Origin: Streptosporangium saharense
GTDB taxonomy: Bacteria; Actinomycetota; Actinomycetes; Streptosporangiales; Streptosporangiaceae
NCBI RefSeq assembly: GCF_014203715.1
Contig: NZ_JACHJP010000002.1
Span: forward strand, 310,001-374,000
Direction of reading: 5' to 3'
Length of the DNA stretch: 64,000 nt
Position 1 is the stretch's first letter. Every line of letters begins with the position of its first letter. The notes below the pieces were generated by a model, which ran no database searches, was not told where the DNA came from, and was given only the letters and a program-made list of their open reading frames with translations. A program made the position numbers and the translations under genes. Below are positions 50,221-59,470 of this stretch, one piece after another.

Positions 50221-51417
50221 GTGCTGAAGATGGAACGCCGTGACCTGAGGAAACCGCTGGCCGCCCTGGGGCTGGCCGCCGCCATGCTGGCCACCTCCTG
50301 CTCCGGCGGCACACCCTCGGCGAAACCCGCCGCCGACACCCCCGGTGAGACGACGAGCCCCACCCCCGCCGCCCCCACCATCAGGATCAGCCCCGCCGAG
50401 GGCGGCGCCGCCGTACGACCCGACAGGAAAGTCGTCGTCGCCGTCGCGGGCGGAGCCCTGGAGGAGGTCACCGTGCAAAGCGGCGACCACAAACTGGAGG
50501 GCGACTTCGACGCCCAGCGCACCAAATGGGTCTCCAGCGTGCCGATGATGCCCTCCAGCACCTACGACGTCTCCGCCCGCACCGTGGACGGCACCACCGC
50601 CACCAGCACCTTCACCACGCTCAAACCGAAGGTGGAACTGGCCGTCGCCGACGTCACCCCGTCCATCAAGGGAGAGAAGGTCGGTGTGGGGGCGCCGATC
50701 ATCGTCACCTTCAACCAGCAGGTCACCAACAAGGCCGCCGTCGAGAAGGCCCTTGAAGTCAAGGCGGAGAAACCCGTCACCGGCGCCTGGCGGTGGATCA
50801 ACGACACCACCGTGATCTACCGCACCGCCAAGTACTGGCCCGCCCACCAGAAGGTCACCTTCACCGCCCACATCAAGGGCGTCCGCGGCGGCAAGGACAT
50901 GTACGGCGTCAAGGACCTCACCAAGGTCATCCGCATCGGCGCCGCCCAGATCTCCACCGTCGACGCCCGCAAGCACAAAATGATCGTCCGCCGCGACGGC
51001 AAGGTCGTGCAGACCATGCTGATCAGCGCGGGCAAGGGCGACACCCGCGAATACACCACCACCAGCGGCGTCCACCTGGCCATGGGCAAGGCCAACCCCG
51101 AACGGATGATCTCCCCGGGCCGCAAGAAGGGCGACCCCGGCTACTACGACCTGATGATCAACCACGCGGTGCGCTTCTCCAACAGCGGCGAATACGTCCA
51201 CGCCCTCAACAACGTCTGGGCCCAGGGCCGCCAGAACGTCAGCCACGGCTGCGTCAACGCCCGCCCCGACCAGGCCAAGTGGTTCTACGAGCAGGTCCAG
51301 CGCGGCGACGTCATCACCATCACCGGCACCACCAGGGAACTGGAGTGGAACAACGGCTGGGGCTTCTGGCAGATGCCCTTCAAGGAGTGGAAGAAGGGCA
51401 GCGCCCTCAAGGCCTGA
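50221..51417 (+). CDS. L,D-transpeptidase (YkuD) lipoprotein with Ig-like domain
   Basis: 398 aa from the GTG. Signal peptide with a lipobox-like end (AAAMLATSCSGG), then a Pro-rich linker. One or two Ig-like domains at about 55-245 (EVELAVADVTPSIKGEKV-like strands). YkuD domain from about 255: the catalytic signature SHGCVN has Cys344, preceded by HALNNVWAQG. It makes 3-3 cross-links in actinobacterial peptidoglycan outside the membrane. The 3' end overlaps the convergent gene by 11 bp. Confidence 0.88.
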   Translation: MLKMERRDLRKPLAALGLAAAMLATSCSGGTPSAKPAADTPGETTSPTPAAPTIRISPAEGGAAVRPDRKVVVAVAGGALEEVTVQSGDHKLEGDFDAQRTKWVSSVPMMPSSTYDVSARTVDGTTATSTFTTLKPKVELAVADVTPSIKGEKVGVGAPIIVTFNQQVTNKAAVEKALEVKAEKPVTGAWRWINDTTVIYRTAKYWPAHQKVTFTAHIKGVRGGKDMYGVKDLTKVIRIGAAQISTVDARKHKMIVRRDGKVVQTMLISAGKGDTREYTTTSGVHLAMGKANPERMISPGRKKGDPGYYDLMINHAVRFSNSGEYVHALNNVWAQGRQNVSHGCVNARPDQAKWFYEQVQRGDVITITGTTRELEWNNGWGFWQMPFKEWKKGSALKA

Positions 51418-52024
51418 CCCGAACCTCGGCGAGCGCCTCAAGATGCCGGGCCACGGTCAGCAGGTCGCGGGCGCGTTCCGCCGGGCCGCCGTCCCGATAC
51501 CCGGCCTGAAGGGCGGTGAGCCGCTTGACGCAGCCGGCCAGCCGCTGACGCTGCGCGGGCGTCAGACGACCACCCGAGTCCAGGCACGCCAGCACGCACT
51601 CCCACAGCACCGTCGAGAGCCCGTCCCCACCGGAGACCAGGACCGCGGGCCGCCGCCGGTACCAGAAGCCCACGGCGTGCAGCGCCGCCTCCCACCGCGC
51701 CCCGTACCAGTGCGACGGCCGGTACGGGTTGACCTCCCCGGGACGGGGACTTCGCTCACCCCGCCGCTTGGCCCGGCGGCGGCCCTGCGCGTAGACCCGC
51801 TTCTCCTCCTGCCAGGCCGTACGGCTGGCCTCCAGGACCGCCAGGGCGCGCAGCAGGGCGGCCTCGTCGGTGCGGAACGGCCCGGCCTTGGCCCGCAGGA
51901 AACTCAGCGTCGCCTCGAACCCGATCGGCCGGTAGAGCCGCACGCAGGAACGAAGCGCCGACACCCGCCACGCGTGCGGCAACGCCGGGTCGCGCACCCT
52001 GCGGGCGAAACCCCCGAAACTCAT
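51407..52024 (-). CDS. hypothetical actinobacterial protein
   Basis: 205 aa. Arg-rich, helical (FEATLSFLRAKAGPFRTDEA; RALAVLEASRTAWQEEKRVY), with a WYGARWEAALHAVGFWYRRR segment near 110. No motif or family I can name. Converges on the L,D-transpeptidase gene with 11 bp overlap. Confidence 0.55.
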   Translation of the reverse strand: MSFGGFARRVRDPALPHAWRVSALRSCVRLYRPIGFEATLSFLRAKAGPFRTDEAALLRALAVLEASRTAWQEEKRVYAQGRRRAKRRGERSPRPGEVNPYRPSHWYGARWEAALHAVGFWYRRRPAVLVSGGDGLSTVLWECVLACLDSGGRLTPAQRQRLAGCVKRLTALQAGYRDGGPAERARDLLTVARHLEALAEVRVRP

Positions 52025-52169
52025 CCGGCCATCTTCCGGACACGTTCGGCTCGACAGCGACCGGTGAGCCCGGGCCCTGCGGGGGAGCGGGCGATCCGAC
52101 AGGAGCGCCGGGCACGGGCCTTGACGGGCGGTCGCGTTCCGACGGCGCCACAGAAGCCCTGAAGCCCCC

Positions 52170-53132
52170 TCACAGCAGGCTGATCTGCGCCGGGGCGGGA
52201 AGCGCCAGCGGGAGGGGCTGCTCGGGACGGGTCGGGCTCAGACCGTAGCGGGCGGCCACCTGCAGCACCTGCCCGACCACCCCCCGCGCGTACGCCGGAT
52301 CGGCCTCGGCCCCCTCGGCGTACAGCTCGCCGTAACGGGCCTCCAGCGCCGGATGGTGCTCACGCACCCACGCCATGTACCACTCCCGCGCCCCCGGCGG
52401 CAGCCGCAGCACCCTCGGGGTGAGACTGACCGCCCCCGCCGCCGCCACGCGCCGCACCGTCGCGGCGATCTGGTCGGGGGAGTCGGTCAGCAACGGCAGG
52501 ATCGGCGCCATCTCCACCCCGGTCGCCACCCCCCGCCCGTTCAGCTCCTCCACCAGCTCCAGCCGCTTCTGCGCGTCCGGCACCCCCGGCTCCACCCCCC
52601 GCCGCACCCGGTCGTCGACGAACGCGATCGAGACCACCACCCCCGCCCCCGGCGCACCCGCCAGCAGGTCGGCGTCGCGCAGGATCAGCGTGCCCTTGGT
52701 GTGCACGGTGAACGGCGCCCCCGCCTCACGCAGCGCCGCCACCACCCCCGGCATCAGCCGGTAGACCTCCTCGACCCCCTGGTAGCAGTCACCCGCCTCC
52801 CCGACCGTGACGTGCTCACCGTCCCACCGGGACGCCAGATCCGCCCGCAGCCGCCGTACGACATTGGTGCGCACCACGATCCGGGAGTCGAAGTCATCAC
52901 CGGAGTCAAGCCCGAGACGGCGATGACCGTGCCGCGCCGAACAGTAACGGCACCCCCCGGCGCACCCCCGGTAGGGGCTGACCGTCCACCCCTGCCCGGT
53001 GTGCTCAAGCGCCGTACGGGCCTGCACCTCGTAACAGGTCAGATCGCCGTGCACCCGGGTCACCGCGGAACGCGCGATCCGCGGGCCGCCCCCGGCGGGC
53101 TCGGGCAGCAGGGCGGGAGCCTCCCATCGCAT
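52170..53132 (-). CDS. Rv2578c-type radical SAM protein
   Basis: 320 aa from the ATG at 53132 (MRWEAPALLPEP), in keeping with related proteins; a longer frame upstream is Cys-rich and lacks a ribosome site. Radical-SAM cluster motif CAGGCRYC in SPYRGCAGGCRYCSARH. Further family features: LRADLASRWDGEHVTVGEAG, and GVEMAPILPLL. It binds a 4Fe-4S cluster and SAM; the reaction is not known (family once called spore-photolyase-like). Confidence 0.8.
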   Translation of the reverse strand: MRWEAPALLPEPAGGGPRIARSAVTRVHGDLTCYEVQARTALEHTGQGWTVSPYRGCAGGCRYCSARHGHRRLGLDSGDDFDSRIVVRTNVVRRLRADLASRWDGEHVTVGEAGDCYQGVEEVYRLMPGVVAALREAGAPFTVHTKGTLILRDADLLAGAPGAGVVVSIAFVDDRVRRGVEPGVPDAQKRLELVEELNGRGVATGVEMAPILPLLTDSPDQIAATVRRVAAAGAVSLTPRVLRLPPGAREWYMAWVREHHPALEARYGELYAEGAEADPAYARGVVGQVLQVAARYGLSPTRPEQPLPLALPAPAQISLL

Positions 53133-53269
53133 GCCGATCAGTGGAACACGCTTTCGACACCCCCCGCAAGGGGAACCGCCGCACCGGGTTTCCGGCCCCC
53201 ACACCCGCTAGAAATGGTACGGTCATGCCGGTTTCGGGGGGGATGTAAGCAGAATTCGGGAAGGTGACC

Positions 53270-53596
53270 ATGGCGTGGCTGCTCCTGGCGGGAGCCATCA
53301 TCTCCGAGATCGTGGCGACCACCGCCCTCAAGTTCAGCGACGGCTTCGCCCACAAAGGATGGGCGGTCCTCGTCGTCGCCGGATACGCCACCGCGTTCGT
53401 CCTGCTGGGCCAGGCCCTCAAACGCCAGCTCGAGATCGGCACCGCCTACGCCATCTGGTCCGGCGCGGGCACCGCAGCCATCGCCGTCATCGGCATGCTC
53501 TTCCTCGGCGAGACCCTCACCCTGATCAAAGCCGGCGGCATCGCGCTCATCATCGGGGGAGTGGTCCTGGTCAACCTGGCCGGCAGCACCCACTGA
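53270..53596 (+). CDS. SMR-family small multidrug/quaternary-cation exporter
   Basis: 108 aa from the ATG five bases after AAGG. Four membrane helices; Glu13 in AGAIISEIVATTALKFSDGF is the conserved proton/substrate carboxylate. The GTAYAIWSGAGTAAIAVIGM segment is the SMR signature in helix 3. EmrE/QacE-like. No guanidine riboswitch is evident upstream. Confidence 0.88.
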   Translation: MAWLLLAGAIISEIVATTALKFSDGFAHKGWAVLVVAGYATAFVLLGQALKRQLEIGTAYAIWSGAGTAAIAVIGMLFLGETLTLIKAGGIALIIGGVVLVNLAGSTH

Positions 53597-53620
53597 CATC
53601 TCCGGAGAAAGGCCCGCCCG

Positions 53621-53932
53621 ATGACCACCATCCTGCACCTGGCCCTGGCCGCCGACTGGGACGCCGCCCAGACCGTGGGGGAGTACCGCGTCTCCACACT
53701 GGGCCGCACCCTTGAGCAGGAGGGCTTCATCCACGCCTGCGCCGACCGCGCCCAGCTCGACGGCGTCGTGGACCGCTTCTACCGCGGCGTCACCGCACCC
53801 CTGCTCGTCCTGACCATCGACCCCACCGGCCTGGACGTCCGCCTGGAGATCCCCGGCGACTCAGCCGAGGCCTTCCCCCACATCTACGGGCCGCTGCCCG
53901 TCACCGCCGTCCTCTCCGCCACCCCCCTCTGA
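53621..53932 (+). CDS. DUF952 family protein
   Basis: 103 aa; GGAGAAAGG before the ATG. Matches DUF952: TTILHLALAADWDAAQTVGE, EGFIHACADRAQLDGVVDRF, ending FPHIYGPLPVTAVLSATPL, with the conserved FIH and HIYG. Fold is ADP-ribosyltransferase-like by family knowledge, function unknown. Probably co-transcribed with the SMR gene. Confidence 0.85.
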   Translation: MTTILHLALAADWDAAQTVGEYRVSTLGRTLEQEGFIHACADRAQLDGVVDRFYRGVTAPLLVLTIDPTGLDVRLEIPGDSAEAFPHIYGPLPVTAVLSATPL

Positions 53933-54736
53933 CTAGCGGCACAGGGCGCGCTCCAGCCGCCGCGCCGCCACCCACAACCCCGCCGCCGTCATCGCCAGCA
54001 GATAACCCGCGTGCCCCAGCAACCCCCACCCGGGCAGCCCCGCCGCCAACCCCCGCACCAGCTCCACCGAATGGAACAACGGCGTCGCCTCCACCACGAC
54101 CCGCAACACCGGGGGATAGTCCCCGACCGGCGAGAACGTCCCGGAGAACAGGAACAACGCGAACTGGCCCGTCGTCACCAGATCGAAGTCCTGCCAGCCC
54201 CGCATCAACGTGCTGACCGCCATCCCGACCGCGCCGAACGCCAACCCCACCAGCAACGCCGCGGGAAAGACCGCCAACGCCCACCCCACCCGCGTCAACC
54301 CCATCGCCACCATCACCACGAGAAACGCCCCGGTGTAGACCGCGCTGCGCGTCATCGCCCACGCCAGCTCACCCAGCGCCACCTCCAACGGCCGCACCGG
54401 CGTCGCCAGAATCGCCTCGAACGTCTTGGCGTACTTCATCTTGAAGAAGAAGTTGAACGTCGTCTCCGACAACGCCCCCGACATCGCCGAGACCGCCAGC
54501 ATCGCCGGAGCCACGAACACCGCGTACTCCACCACCCGCCCATCGGCCAGCCGCAACTCACCGACCAGCGCCCCCACCCCGACCCCGATCGACAACAGAT
54601 ACAGCACCGGCTCGAAGAACCCCGACGCCAACACCAGCCAGTACGCCGGACCCGAACGCAGCGCCCCCACGTTGCGCCCGACCACCGCCCCCACCCGGGC
54701 CGGAGAGACCCGCGCGGCCAGCACCGCAGAAACCAT
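53933..54736 (-). CDS. ABC-2 type transporter permease
   Basis: 267 aa, six predicted membrane segments (YWLVLASGFFEPVLYLLSIG; FVAPAMLAVSAMSGAL; FALFLFSGTFSPVGDYP). Third gene of the operon, seven bases after the first permease. The MKYAKTFEAILATPVRPLEV segment is typical of ABC-2 permeases such as NodJ/DrrB. Its 3' end abuts the DUF952 gene convergently. Confidence 0.82.
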   Translation of the reverse strand: MVSAVLAARVSPARVGAVVGRNVGALRSGPAYWLVLASGFFEPVLYLLSIGVGVGALVGELRLADGRVVEYAVFVAPAMLAVSAMSGALSETTFNFFFKMKYAKTFEAILATPVRPLEVALGELAWAMTRSAVYTGAFLVVMVAMGLTRVGWALAVFPAALLVGLAFGAVGMAVSTLMRGWQDFDLVTTGQFALFLFSGTFSPVGDYPPVLRVVVEATPLFHSVELVRGLAAGLPGWGLLGHAGYLLAMTAAGLWVAARRLERALCR

Positions 54737-54743
54737 GACCGCC

Positions 54744-55502
54744 TCAGTCCCTCAACCGTCTACCGAACGCCGAAACCGCCCACACCCCACCGGCACCCGC
54801 GAAAACCAGCAGAACCCCCGCGTGCACCCACACCGGCCACGGCGGAGCCACCCCCAACGTCGCCGCCCGGCACAACTCCACCCCATGCCACAACGGCGAC
54901 ACATACGCCAGCGGACGCACCACCTGCGGCAACTGGTCGACCGGGAAGAACACCCCACCGAACAACGCCGAAGGAATCATCACAAACCGAAACAACAACG
55001 CGAAATAACTGTCATGGTCGATGCTCGCCGAGAACCCCATCACCGGCGCCGCCACCGCCACCGCCAGCAACGCCGCGACCACCGGCGTCACCACCGCCCA
55101 CGGCGACCGCAACGCCCCGAACACCCCCGCCACCACCAGGAACACCACCACCGCGCTCTCCACCCGCAACAGCGCGTACAGCAGACCACCCACCACCATG
55201 TCGCGCACCCCCACCGGAGTGGCCCGCATCGCGTGGAACCCCCGCACCCACTTGAAGTCACCCAGCACCGAGTACGTCGAGTCACCGACCGCCATCTGGA
55301 ACGCCGTCGAAGCCAGCACCCCCGGCACGATCCACGCCAGGTAACCCACCCCGCCGACCTCACCCACGTACCGGCCGACCCCCACCCCGAAACTCACCAG
55401 GAACAGCACCGGCAACACGAACGACGAGAACGCCGACGCCCGCCACAACCGCCGGTACAGACACAGATGCCGCTCAAGCACCGCGACCGCGGGAGAAACC
55501 AT
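54744..55502 (-). CDS. ABC-2 type transporter permease
   Basis: 252 aa, six membrane segments (SSFVLPVLFLVSFGVGVGRY; LAWIVPGVLASTAFQMAVGD; FVMIPSALFGGVFFPVDQLP). Starts one base after the ATPase stop. Paralogous to the next permease, so the exporter is likely a heterodimer. Substrate probably hydrophobic; not identifiable. Confidence 0.82.
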   Translation of the reverse strand: MVSPAVAVLERHLCLYRRLWRASAFSSFVLPVLFLVSFGVGVGRYVGEVGGVGYLAWIVPGVLASTAFQMAVGDSTYSVLGDFKWVRGFHAMRATPVGVRDMVVGGLLYALLRVESAVVVFLVVAGVFGALRSPWAVVTPVVAALLAVAVAAPVMGFSASIDHDSYFALLFRFVMIPSALFGGVFFPVDQLPQVVRPLAYVSPLWHGVELCRAATLGVAPPWPVWVHAGVLLVFAGAGGVWAVSAFGRRLRD

Positions 55503-55503
55503 C

Positions 55504-56424
55504 TCAGTCCACCAACGTCCGGCCGGTCAGCTTCAGGAACACATCCTCAAGCGAGGAACGCCGCACCAGCACGCTCGACGGCACCAACCCCCGCCGGTGC
55601 ACCTCCGCCACCGCCGCGTCCCCGTCACCGGTGTACAGCAACACCCGGTCAGGCAACGGATCCACCCGCCCGATCCCCTCCAGCCCACCCGCCGGATCCA
55701 CCCCGTCAGGGAAACGCAACTCCACCACCTCCGGCGTGCAGTACGTCCCGATCAACGACCGCGGCGACCCCTCGGCGACGATCCGCCCCCCGTCCATCAC
55801 CACCAGCCGGTCACACAACTGCTCGGCCTCATCCATGTAGTGCGTCGTCAGCACCAACGTCGTGCCCCGCTGCCGCAACCGGAACAACCGCTCCCACAGC
55901 AGATGCCGCGCCTGCGGATCCAACCCCGTCGTCGGCTCGTCCAGCAACACCAGATCGGGATCGTTGACCATCGCCCGCGCGATCGTCAGCCGCCGCTTCA
56001 TCCCACCCGACAACGGCTCCACCCTGCTGGCGGCCCGATCCCGCAACTGCACGAAATCCAGCAACTCCTCAGCCCGGGCACGCGCCCGCGCCCGCGACAT
56101 CCCGAAATACCGCGCATACGTCGTCAGGTTCTCCCGCACACTCAGATCAGGATCGAGATTGTCCAGCTGCGGGCACACCCCCAGCCGCCCCCGGATCCGC
56201 GCCCCGTCCCGCGCCGGATCCATCCCCAGAATCCGCAGCTCACCCGAGGTCGGCATCGACACACAGCCGATCATCCGCATCGTCGAGGACTTACCCGCCC
56301 CGTTCGGCCCCAGGAAACCGAACGCCTCACCCGGCGCCACCTCCAGGTCGATCCCATCGACCGCGGTGAAGTCACCGAACCGTTTGACAAGACCGCGCGC
56401 GCGGATCAGAGGCTGTTCAGACAC
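55504..56424 (-). CDS. ABC transporter ATP-binding protein
   Basis: 306 aa from the GTG at 56424. Walker A GPNGAGKSS near 43, signature LSGGMKRRL near 140, Walker B LVLLDEPTTGLDPQARH, and H-loop TTHYMDEAEQL. NodI/DrrA-like drug or lipid exporter ATPase. Operon order ATPase-permease-permease with gaps of one and seven bases. Confidence 0.88.
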   Translation of the reverse strand: MSEQPLIRARGLVKRFGDFTAVDGIDLEVAPGEAFGFLGPNGAGKSSTMRMIGCVSMPTSGELRILGMDPARDGARIRGRLGVCPQLDNLDPDLSVRENLTTYARYFGMSRARARARAEELLDFVQLRDRAASRVEPLSGGMKRRLTIARAMVNDPDLVLLDEPTTGLDPQARHLLWERLFRLRQRGTTLVLTTHYMDEAEQLCDRLVVMDGGRIVAEGSPRSLIGTYCTPEVVELRFPDGVDPAGGLEGIGRVDPLPDRVLLYTGDGDAAVAEVHRRGLVPSSVLVRRSSLEDVFLKLTGRTLVD

Positions 56425-56559
56425 GCCCCGGAACGTAACAGAGACCGCCGACACTTCCGCAAGGCATTAACCCCACCGCCCACGTCACCCAGAAACCCGA
56501 AAGCCACACATTTCAGTACGGGCCTAACCAATCCCAGCACGCCCCGATAAGATCACCCC

Positions 56560-56826
56560 ATGACGAACACGGTATCCGTCATCCTCCTCGCGGTCCTCGC
56601 CACCGCGGTGGTCATCGGCCTCATCGTGCTCGCCGTACGGCTCACGCAACGCCCCCGCAACAGCCTCATCGGCGGCGGACTCGGCCCCGCCCTCATCGAA
56701 CAGGTCCTGGAACTCAAAGCCGTCGGCGAGTTCGACCAGGCCGTCATCCTGGTCCGCGGCGAGACCGGCCTGAGCCACCGCGCCGCCTCACGCGTGGTCA
56801 GGAAACTCCACGCCCCCGCCCCCTGA
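56560..56826 (+). CDS. small membrane protein with L7/L12-like tail
   Basis: 88 aa. One membrane helix (about 6-27, VILLAVLATAVVIGLIVLAV). The C-terminal 45-85 (ALIEQVLELKAVGEFDQAVI then LVRGETGLSHRAASRVVRKL) follows the pattern of the ribosomal L7/L12 C-terminal domain (I-x-x-V-R-x-x-T-G-L-x-x-x-A). The 3' end overlaps the convergent recombinase by 39 bp. Confidence 0.6.
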   Translation: MTNTVSVILLAVLATAVVIGLIVLAVRLTQRPRNSLIGGGLGPALIEQVLELKAVGEFDQAVILVRGETGLSHRAASRVVRKLHAPAP

Positions 56827-57807
56827 CAGCCCCTCGGACGGCTCCGCCAGCCTGCCGATCACCCCGTAGGCCGGATTCGCCCCCGCCGCCCTGCGCACCT
56901 CACGGGCCGTCGACGCCACATACGCCTGCCCCGTCACGATCGACGAGTGCCCCAGCAACTCCATCAACTCGTGCGCCGAAGCCCCCCGCTCCGCCAACCG
57001 CGTGGCGAACTCGTGCCGCAACGCGTGCACCAACGTTCCCCGCTGCACCCGGTCATGCACCCCCGCGTACCGGTAACACTGCCGCACCAAATACTGCAGC
57101 CCACCCCGCCGCAACGGCTCATTACGCGTGTCCACCAGGAAAGACGCCGACGGCGGCAACCCGGCGAGCCCGAACCGCTCCAACCGGCTGCGCACATACC
57201 GCTCGGCGAGCACCTCGACCGGCTCCTCGATCGGCAACGACCGCGTCCTGCCGCCCTTACCCACCACCTGAACCCGCCGCTCACCCGCAGGGCCGCCGAA
57301 CGACCCCATCGTCAGCCCGAGCAGTTCCGCCGAACGCATCCCCGTGACCAGCGCCAACGCCAGCACCACCAGGTCACGCTCCACCCACGGATCACGCGCC
57401 TTGCGCGCCCCCGCCGCCACCCGCTCCAGCAACGTCACCGACGCCGAACCATCACCCAGCAACGGCTTGGGAGCCTTCGCCGGCTGCTTCGGCCGCGGCA
57501 CCGCCGCCATCGGATTACCCTCCAGCACCCCCTCCGCCACACAGAACGTCAGAAACCGGTTCCACGCACTCCACGCCCGATTCACACTCGCCGCGGAACG
57601 CGACCCCGCGAAATCGGCGAACGCCGCCCTGACCAGCCGCGCCGTCAGCATCTCCACCCGCAGCTCCGCCACCGGAACCTCCGCCCGCCGCGCGGCCAGC
57701 TCCGCCACGATCCGCAGATCACTGTCATACCCCGCGACCGTACTGGGGGAGAGCTTCTTCACCCGCAACGACAGCAGAAACTCCCCGGCGACCTCCCACA
57801 GACTCAT
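56788..57807 (-). CDS. tyrosine recombinase (XerC/integrase type)
   Basis: 339 aa from the ATG at 57807. N-terminal SAM-like domain (about 1-105, EFLLSLRVKKLSPSTVAGYD). Catalytic residues: Arg in GMRSAELLGLT, His-x2-Arg in HALRHEFATR, His in LLGHSS, Tyr in GQAYVAST. Complete and probably active. Not next to a prophage; may be a chromosomal Xer-like enzyme or the integrase of some other element. Confidence 0.82.
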   Translation of the reverse strand: MSLWEVAGEFLLSLRVKKLSPSTVAGYDSDLRIVAELAARRAEVPVAELRVEMLTARLVRAAFADFAGSRSAASVNRAWSAWNRFLTFCVAEGVLEGNPMAAVPRPKQPAKAPKPLLGDGSASVTLLERVAAGARKARDPWVERDLVVLALALVTGMRSAELLGLTMGSFGGPAGERRVQVVGKGGRTRSLPIEEPVEVLAERYVRSRLERFGLAGLPPSASFLVDTRNEPLRRGGLQYLVRQCYRYAGVHDRVQRGTLVHALRHEFATRLAERGASAHELMELLGHSSIVTGQAYVASTAREVRRAAGANPAYGVIGRLAEPSEGLSGGGGVEFPDHA

Positions 57808-57848
57808 CCCCGCATTATGGAACGAACCCGGGGGAGGGGAGTGACCCC

Positions 57849-58742
57849 TCACCGGCCGGACCACCGCTCGGCGAACGCCAGCACACGATCGTTCACCAGC
57901 TCAGGCACCTCCAGGGGAACCGCGTGCCCCACCCCGGCCACCACCTCCGCGTGCCGTACCGGAAGCAACCGCCGCGCCCGCCCGACAACCCTGGCCGGAC
58001 GCACCATCCTGCTGCGCCCCCCGACGAGCAACTGCACCGGCACCCCCACCCGCGCCAACTCCTCGTCACCGAACCGCCGCGCCGGACTGCGATCCGGCCG
58101 AAACCCCCGCGCCCCGGCCAGGACCGGCGCCATGATCTCCGGCCGCTCCACCAACGCCCACTCCGCCAGCAACCGATACAGCACCGGCCGCCAGGACAGG
58201 GGAGCCCGCATCGCGAACAACGCCGCCAGCAACCCCACCATGAACCGCAGCGGCACCCGCTCCAACCCACCCGGATCCACCAACGTCACCGACGCCAGCC
58301 GCCGCCCGCCGTACACCGCCTGGTTCAGCGCCAGCCACCCACCGTAGGACAACCCCACCAGATGCACCCGCCCCAACCCCAGCCCCGCCAGAACCTCCTC
58401 CAACCACGCCGCCGCGTCCCCGGACCCCGCCACCACCCGCCGCTGCACCCCACCGCCCGGATCGTCGATCGTCTCCACCGCGTACACCGGACGGACACCC
58501 CCGAGCCCGGCCGCCTGCCGATACCACGTGGAGGCATTCGCACCGTGCCCGTGCAACAACACCACCGGCTCTTCACCCTCAAGACCGCACCGGTAGACGC
58601 GCGTCGTCCCGAAGGCCGTCTCCACGTCCAGCACCTCGTGCGGCGGCCACAACGTCATCGCCACCGCGTACGCGGCCCGGAACTCCCGCTCGGCCCGCTC
58701 GTCACGAAACCGCCCCACCCCGGCCCGGGTCCCACCGTCCAC
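57849..58742 (-). CDS. alpha/beta hydrolase
   Basis: 297 aa from the GTG with GGGAGG four bases upstream. Oxyanion part LLHGHGANAS, nucleophile in GLSYGGWLALNQ, His in GVGHAVPLEVPE near the end; the acid is likely in LLVGGRSRMV or nearby. Divergent from a TetR regulator 90 bp away that probably controls it. Confidence 0.78.
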   Translation of the reverse strand: MDGGTRAGVGRFRDERAEREFRAAYAVAMTLWPPHEVLDVETAFGTTRVYRCGLEGEEPVVLLHGHGANASTWYRQAAGLGGVRPVYAVETIDDPGGGVQRRVVAGSGDAAAWLEEVLAGLGLGRVHLVGLSYGGWLALNQAVYGGRRLASVTLVDPGGLERVPLRFMVGLLAALFAMRAPLSWRPVLYRLLAEWALVERPEIMAPVLAGARGFRPDRSPARRFGDEELARVGVPVQLLVGGRSRMVRPARVVGRARRLLPVRHAEVVAGVGHAVPLEVPELVNDRVLAFAERWSGR

Positions 58743-58765
58743 ACACCCTCCCAAATTGATACACA

Positions 58766-58773
58766 CGTATACG
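58766..58773. promoter_or_regulatory. palindrome in the hydrolase/TetR divergent region
   Basis: CGTATACG lies in the short AT-richer stretch between the divergent genes. It is the best candidate core of a TetR operator; adjacent GATACGGTTGTACC could extend it. Confidence 0.4.
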
Positions 58774-58832
58774 ATACGGTTGTACCAACTTGACGAGGCC
58801 ACGTCCACAAGCGTCCACGAGGAAAGAACCCG

Positions 58833-59447
58833 ATGAACCGGACGGACAACCGCGAAACCCGCCGCCACGACATCACCGAAGCGGTCCTGCGCGTCATGGC
58901 CAGATCAGGACTGCACGCCGTCACCATGCGCGCCGTCGCCACCGAAGCCGGCGTCTCCCTGCGCCTGGTCCAGCACTACTTCGACACCAAACAACACCTC
59001 ATGCACGTCACCCTGCGCCAACTCGCAGACCAGATGGCCCAACGCCTGCAGACCAGGCTCACCGGCACCGAACGGCCCCGCGACGTCCTGCAAGCCGTCC
59101 TCGCCGAGGCCGTCCCCACCGACGAACGCAGCCGCACCTTCCACCTGGCCTACACCTCATACGCCGTCCTGGCCGTCACCGACGAGACCCTCGCCGCCCA
59201 CCCGTTCCTGAGCACGCCCGACGCCATGGAGGACTTCGTCACCCGGCAACTGACCCAGGCCCGCGACGAGGGAGACCTGGCGCCCGGCCTCGACCCGCGC
59301 ACCGAGGCCGTCACCCTGCTGGCGACCGCCGCCGGCCTGGGCATCGCCGTACTGGCCGGGCAACGCACCCCGCAACAAGCCACAACGATCCTGTACGGCC
59401 AGCTCGCACGGCTGTTTTCCAGCGCGGAGGAGGGCGCTCAGAAGTGA
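58833..59447 (+). CDS. TetR-family transcriptional regulator
   Basis: 204 aa. HTH at about 10-55 (HDITEAVLRVMARSGLHAVT then EAGVSLRLVQHYFDTKQHLM). Ligand-binding domain follows with helices (TFHLAYTSYAVLAVTDETLA). Divergent from the hydrolase, its likely target. The last base triplet is inside the hairpin at 59445. Confidence 0.85.
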   Translation: MNRTDNRETRRHDITEAVLRVMARSGLHAVTMRAVATEAGVSLRLVQHYFDTKQHLMHVTLRQLADQMAQRLQTRLTGTERPRDVLQAVLAEAVPTDERSRTFHLAYTSYAVLAVTDETLAAHPFLSTPDAMEDFVTRQLTQARDEGDLAPGLDPRTEAVTLLATAAGLGIAVLAGQRTPQQATTILYGQLARLFSSAEEGAQK

Positions 59448-59470
59448 TGCATAAGTAAAATTATGCATCA
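59445..59470. terminator. AT-rich perfect hairpin at the TetR stop
   Basis: TGATGCATAA (59445-59454) pairs with TTATGCATCA (59461-59470), loop GTAAAA, followed by AAAA on the plus strand. Unusual composition for the region. It may act as a terminator for leftward or rightward transcription. Confidence 0.55.

Noticed and set aside
53141..53268. Guanidine (ykkC-type) riboswitch upstream of the SMR exporter gene
   Set aside because: SMR genes are often preceded by one, but the conserved sequence elements are not seen in the 130 bp before the start.
56788..57807. This tyrosine recombinase as the integrase of the 10-46 kb prophage
   Set aside because: About 10 kb of ordinary host genes (helicase, esterase, L,D-transpeptidase, radical SAM, ABC operon) lie between, so it is not in the usual place next to an attachment site.
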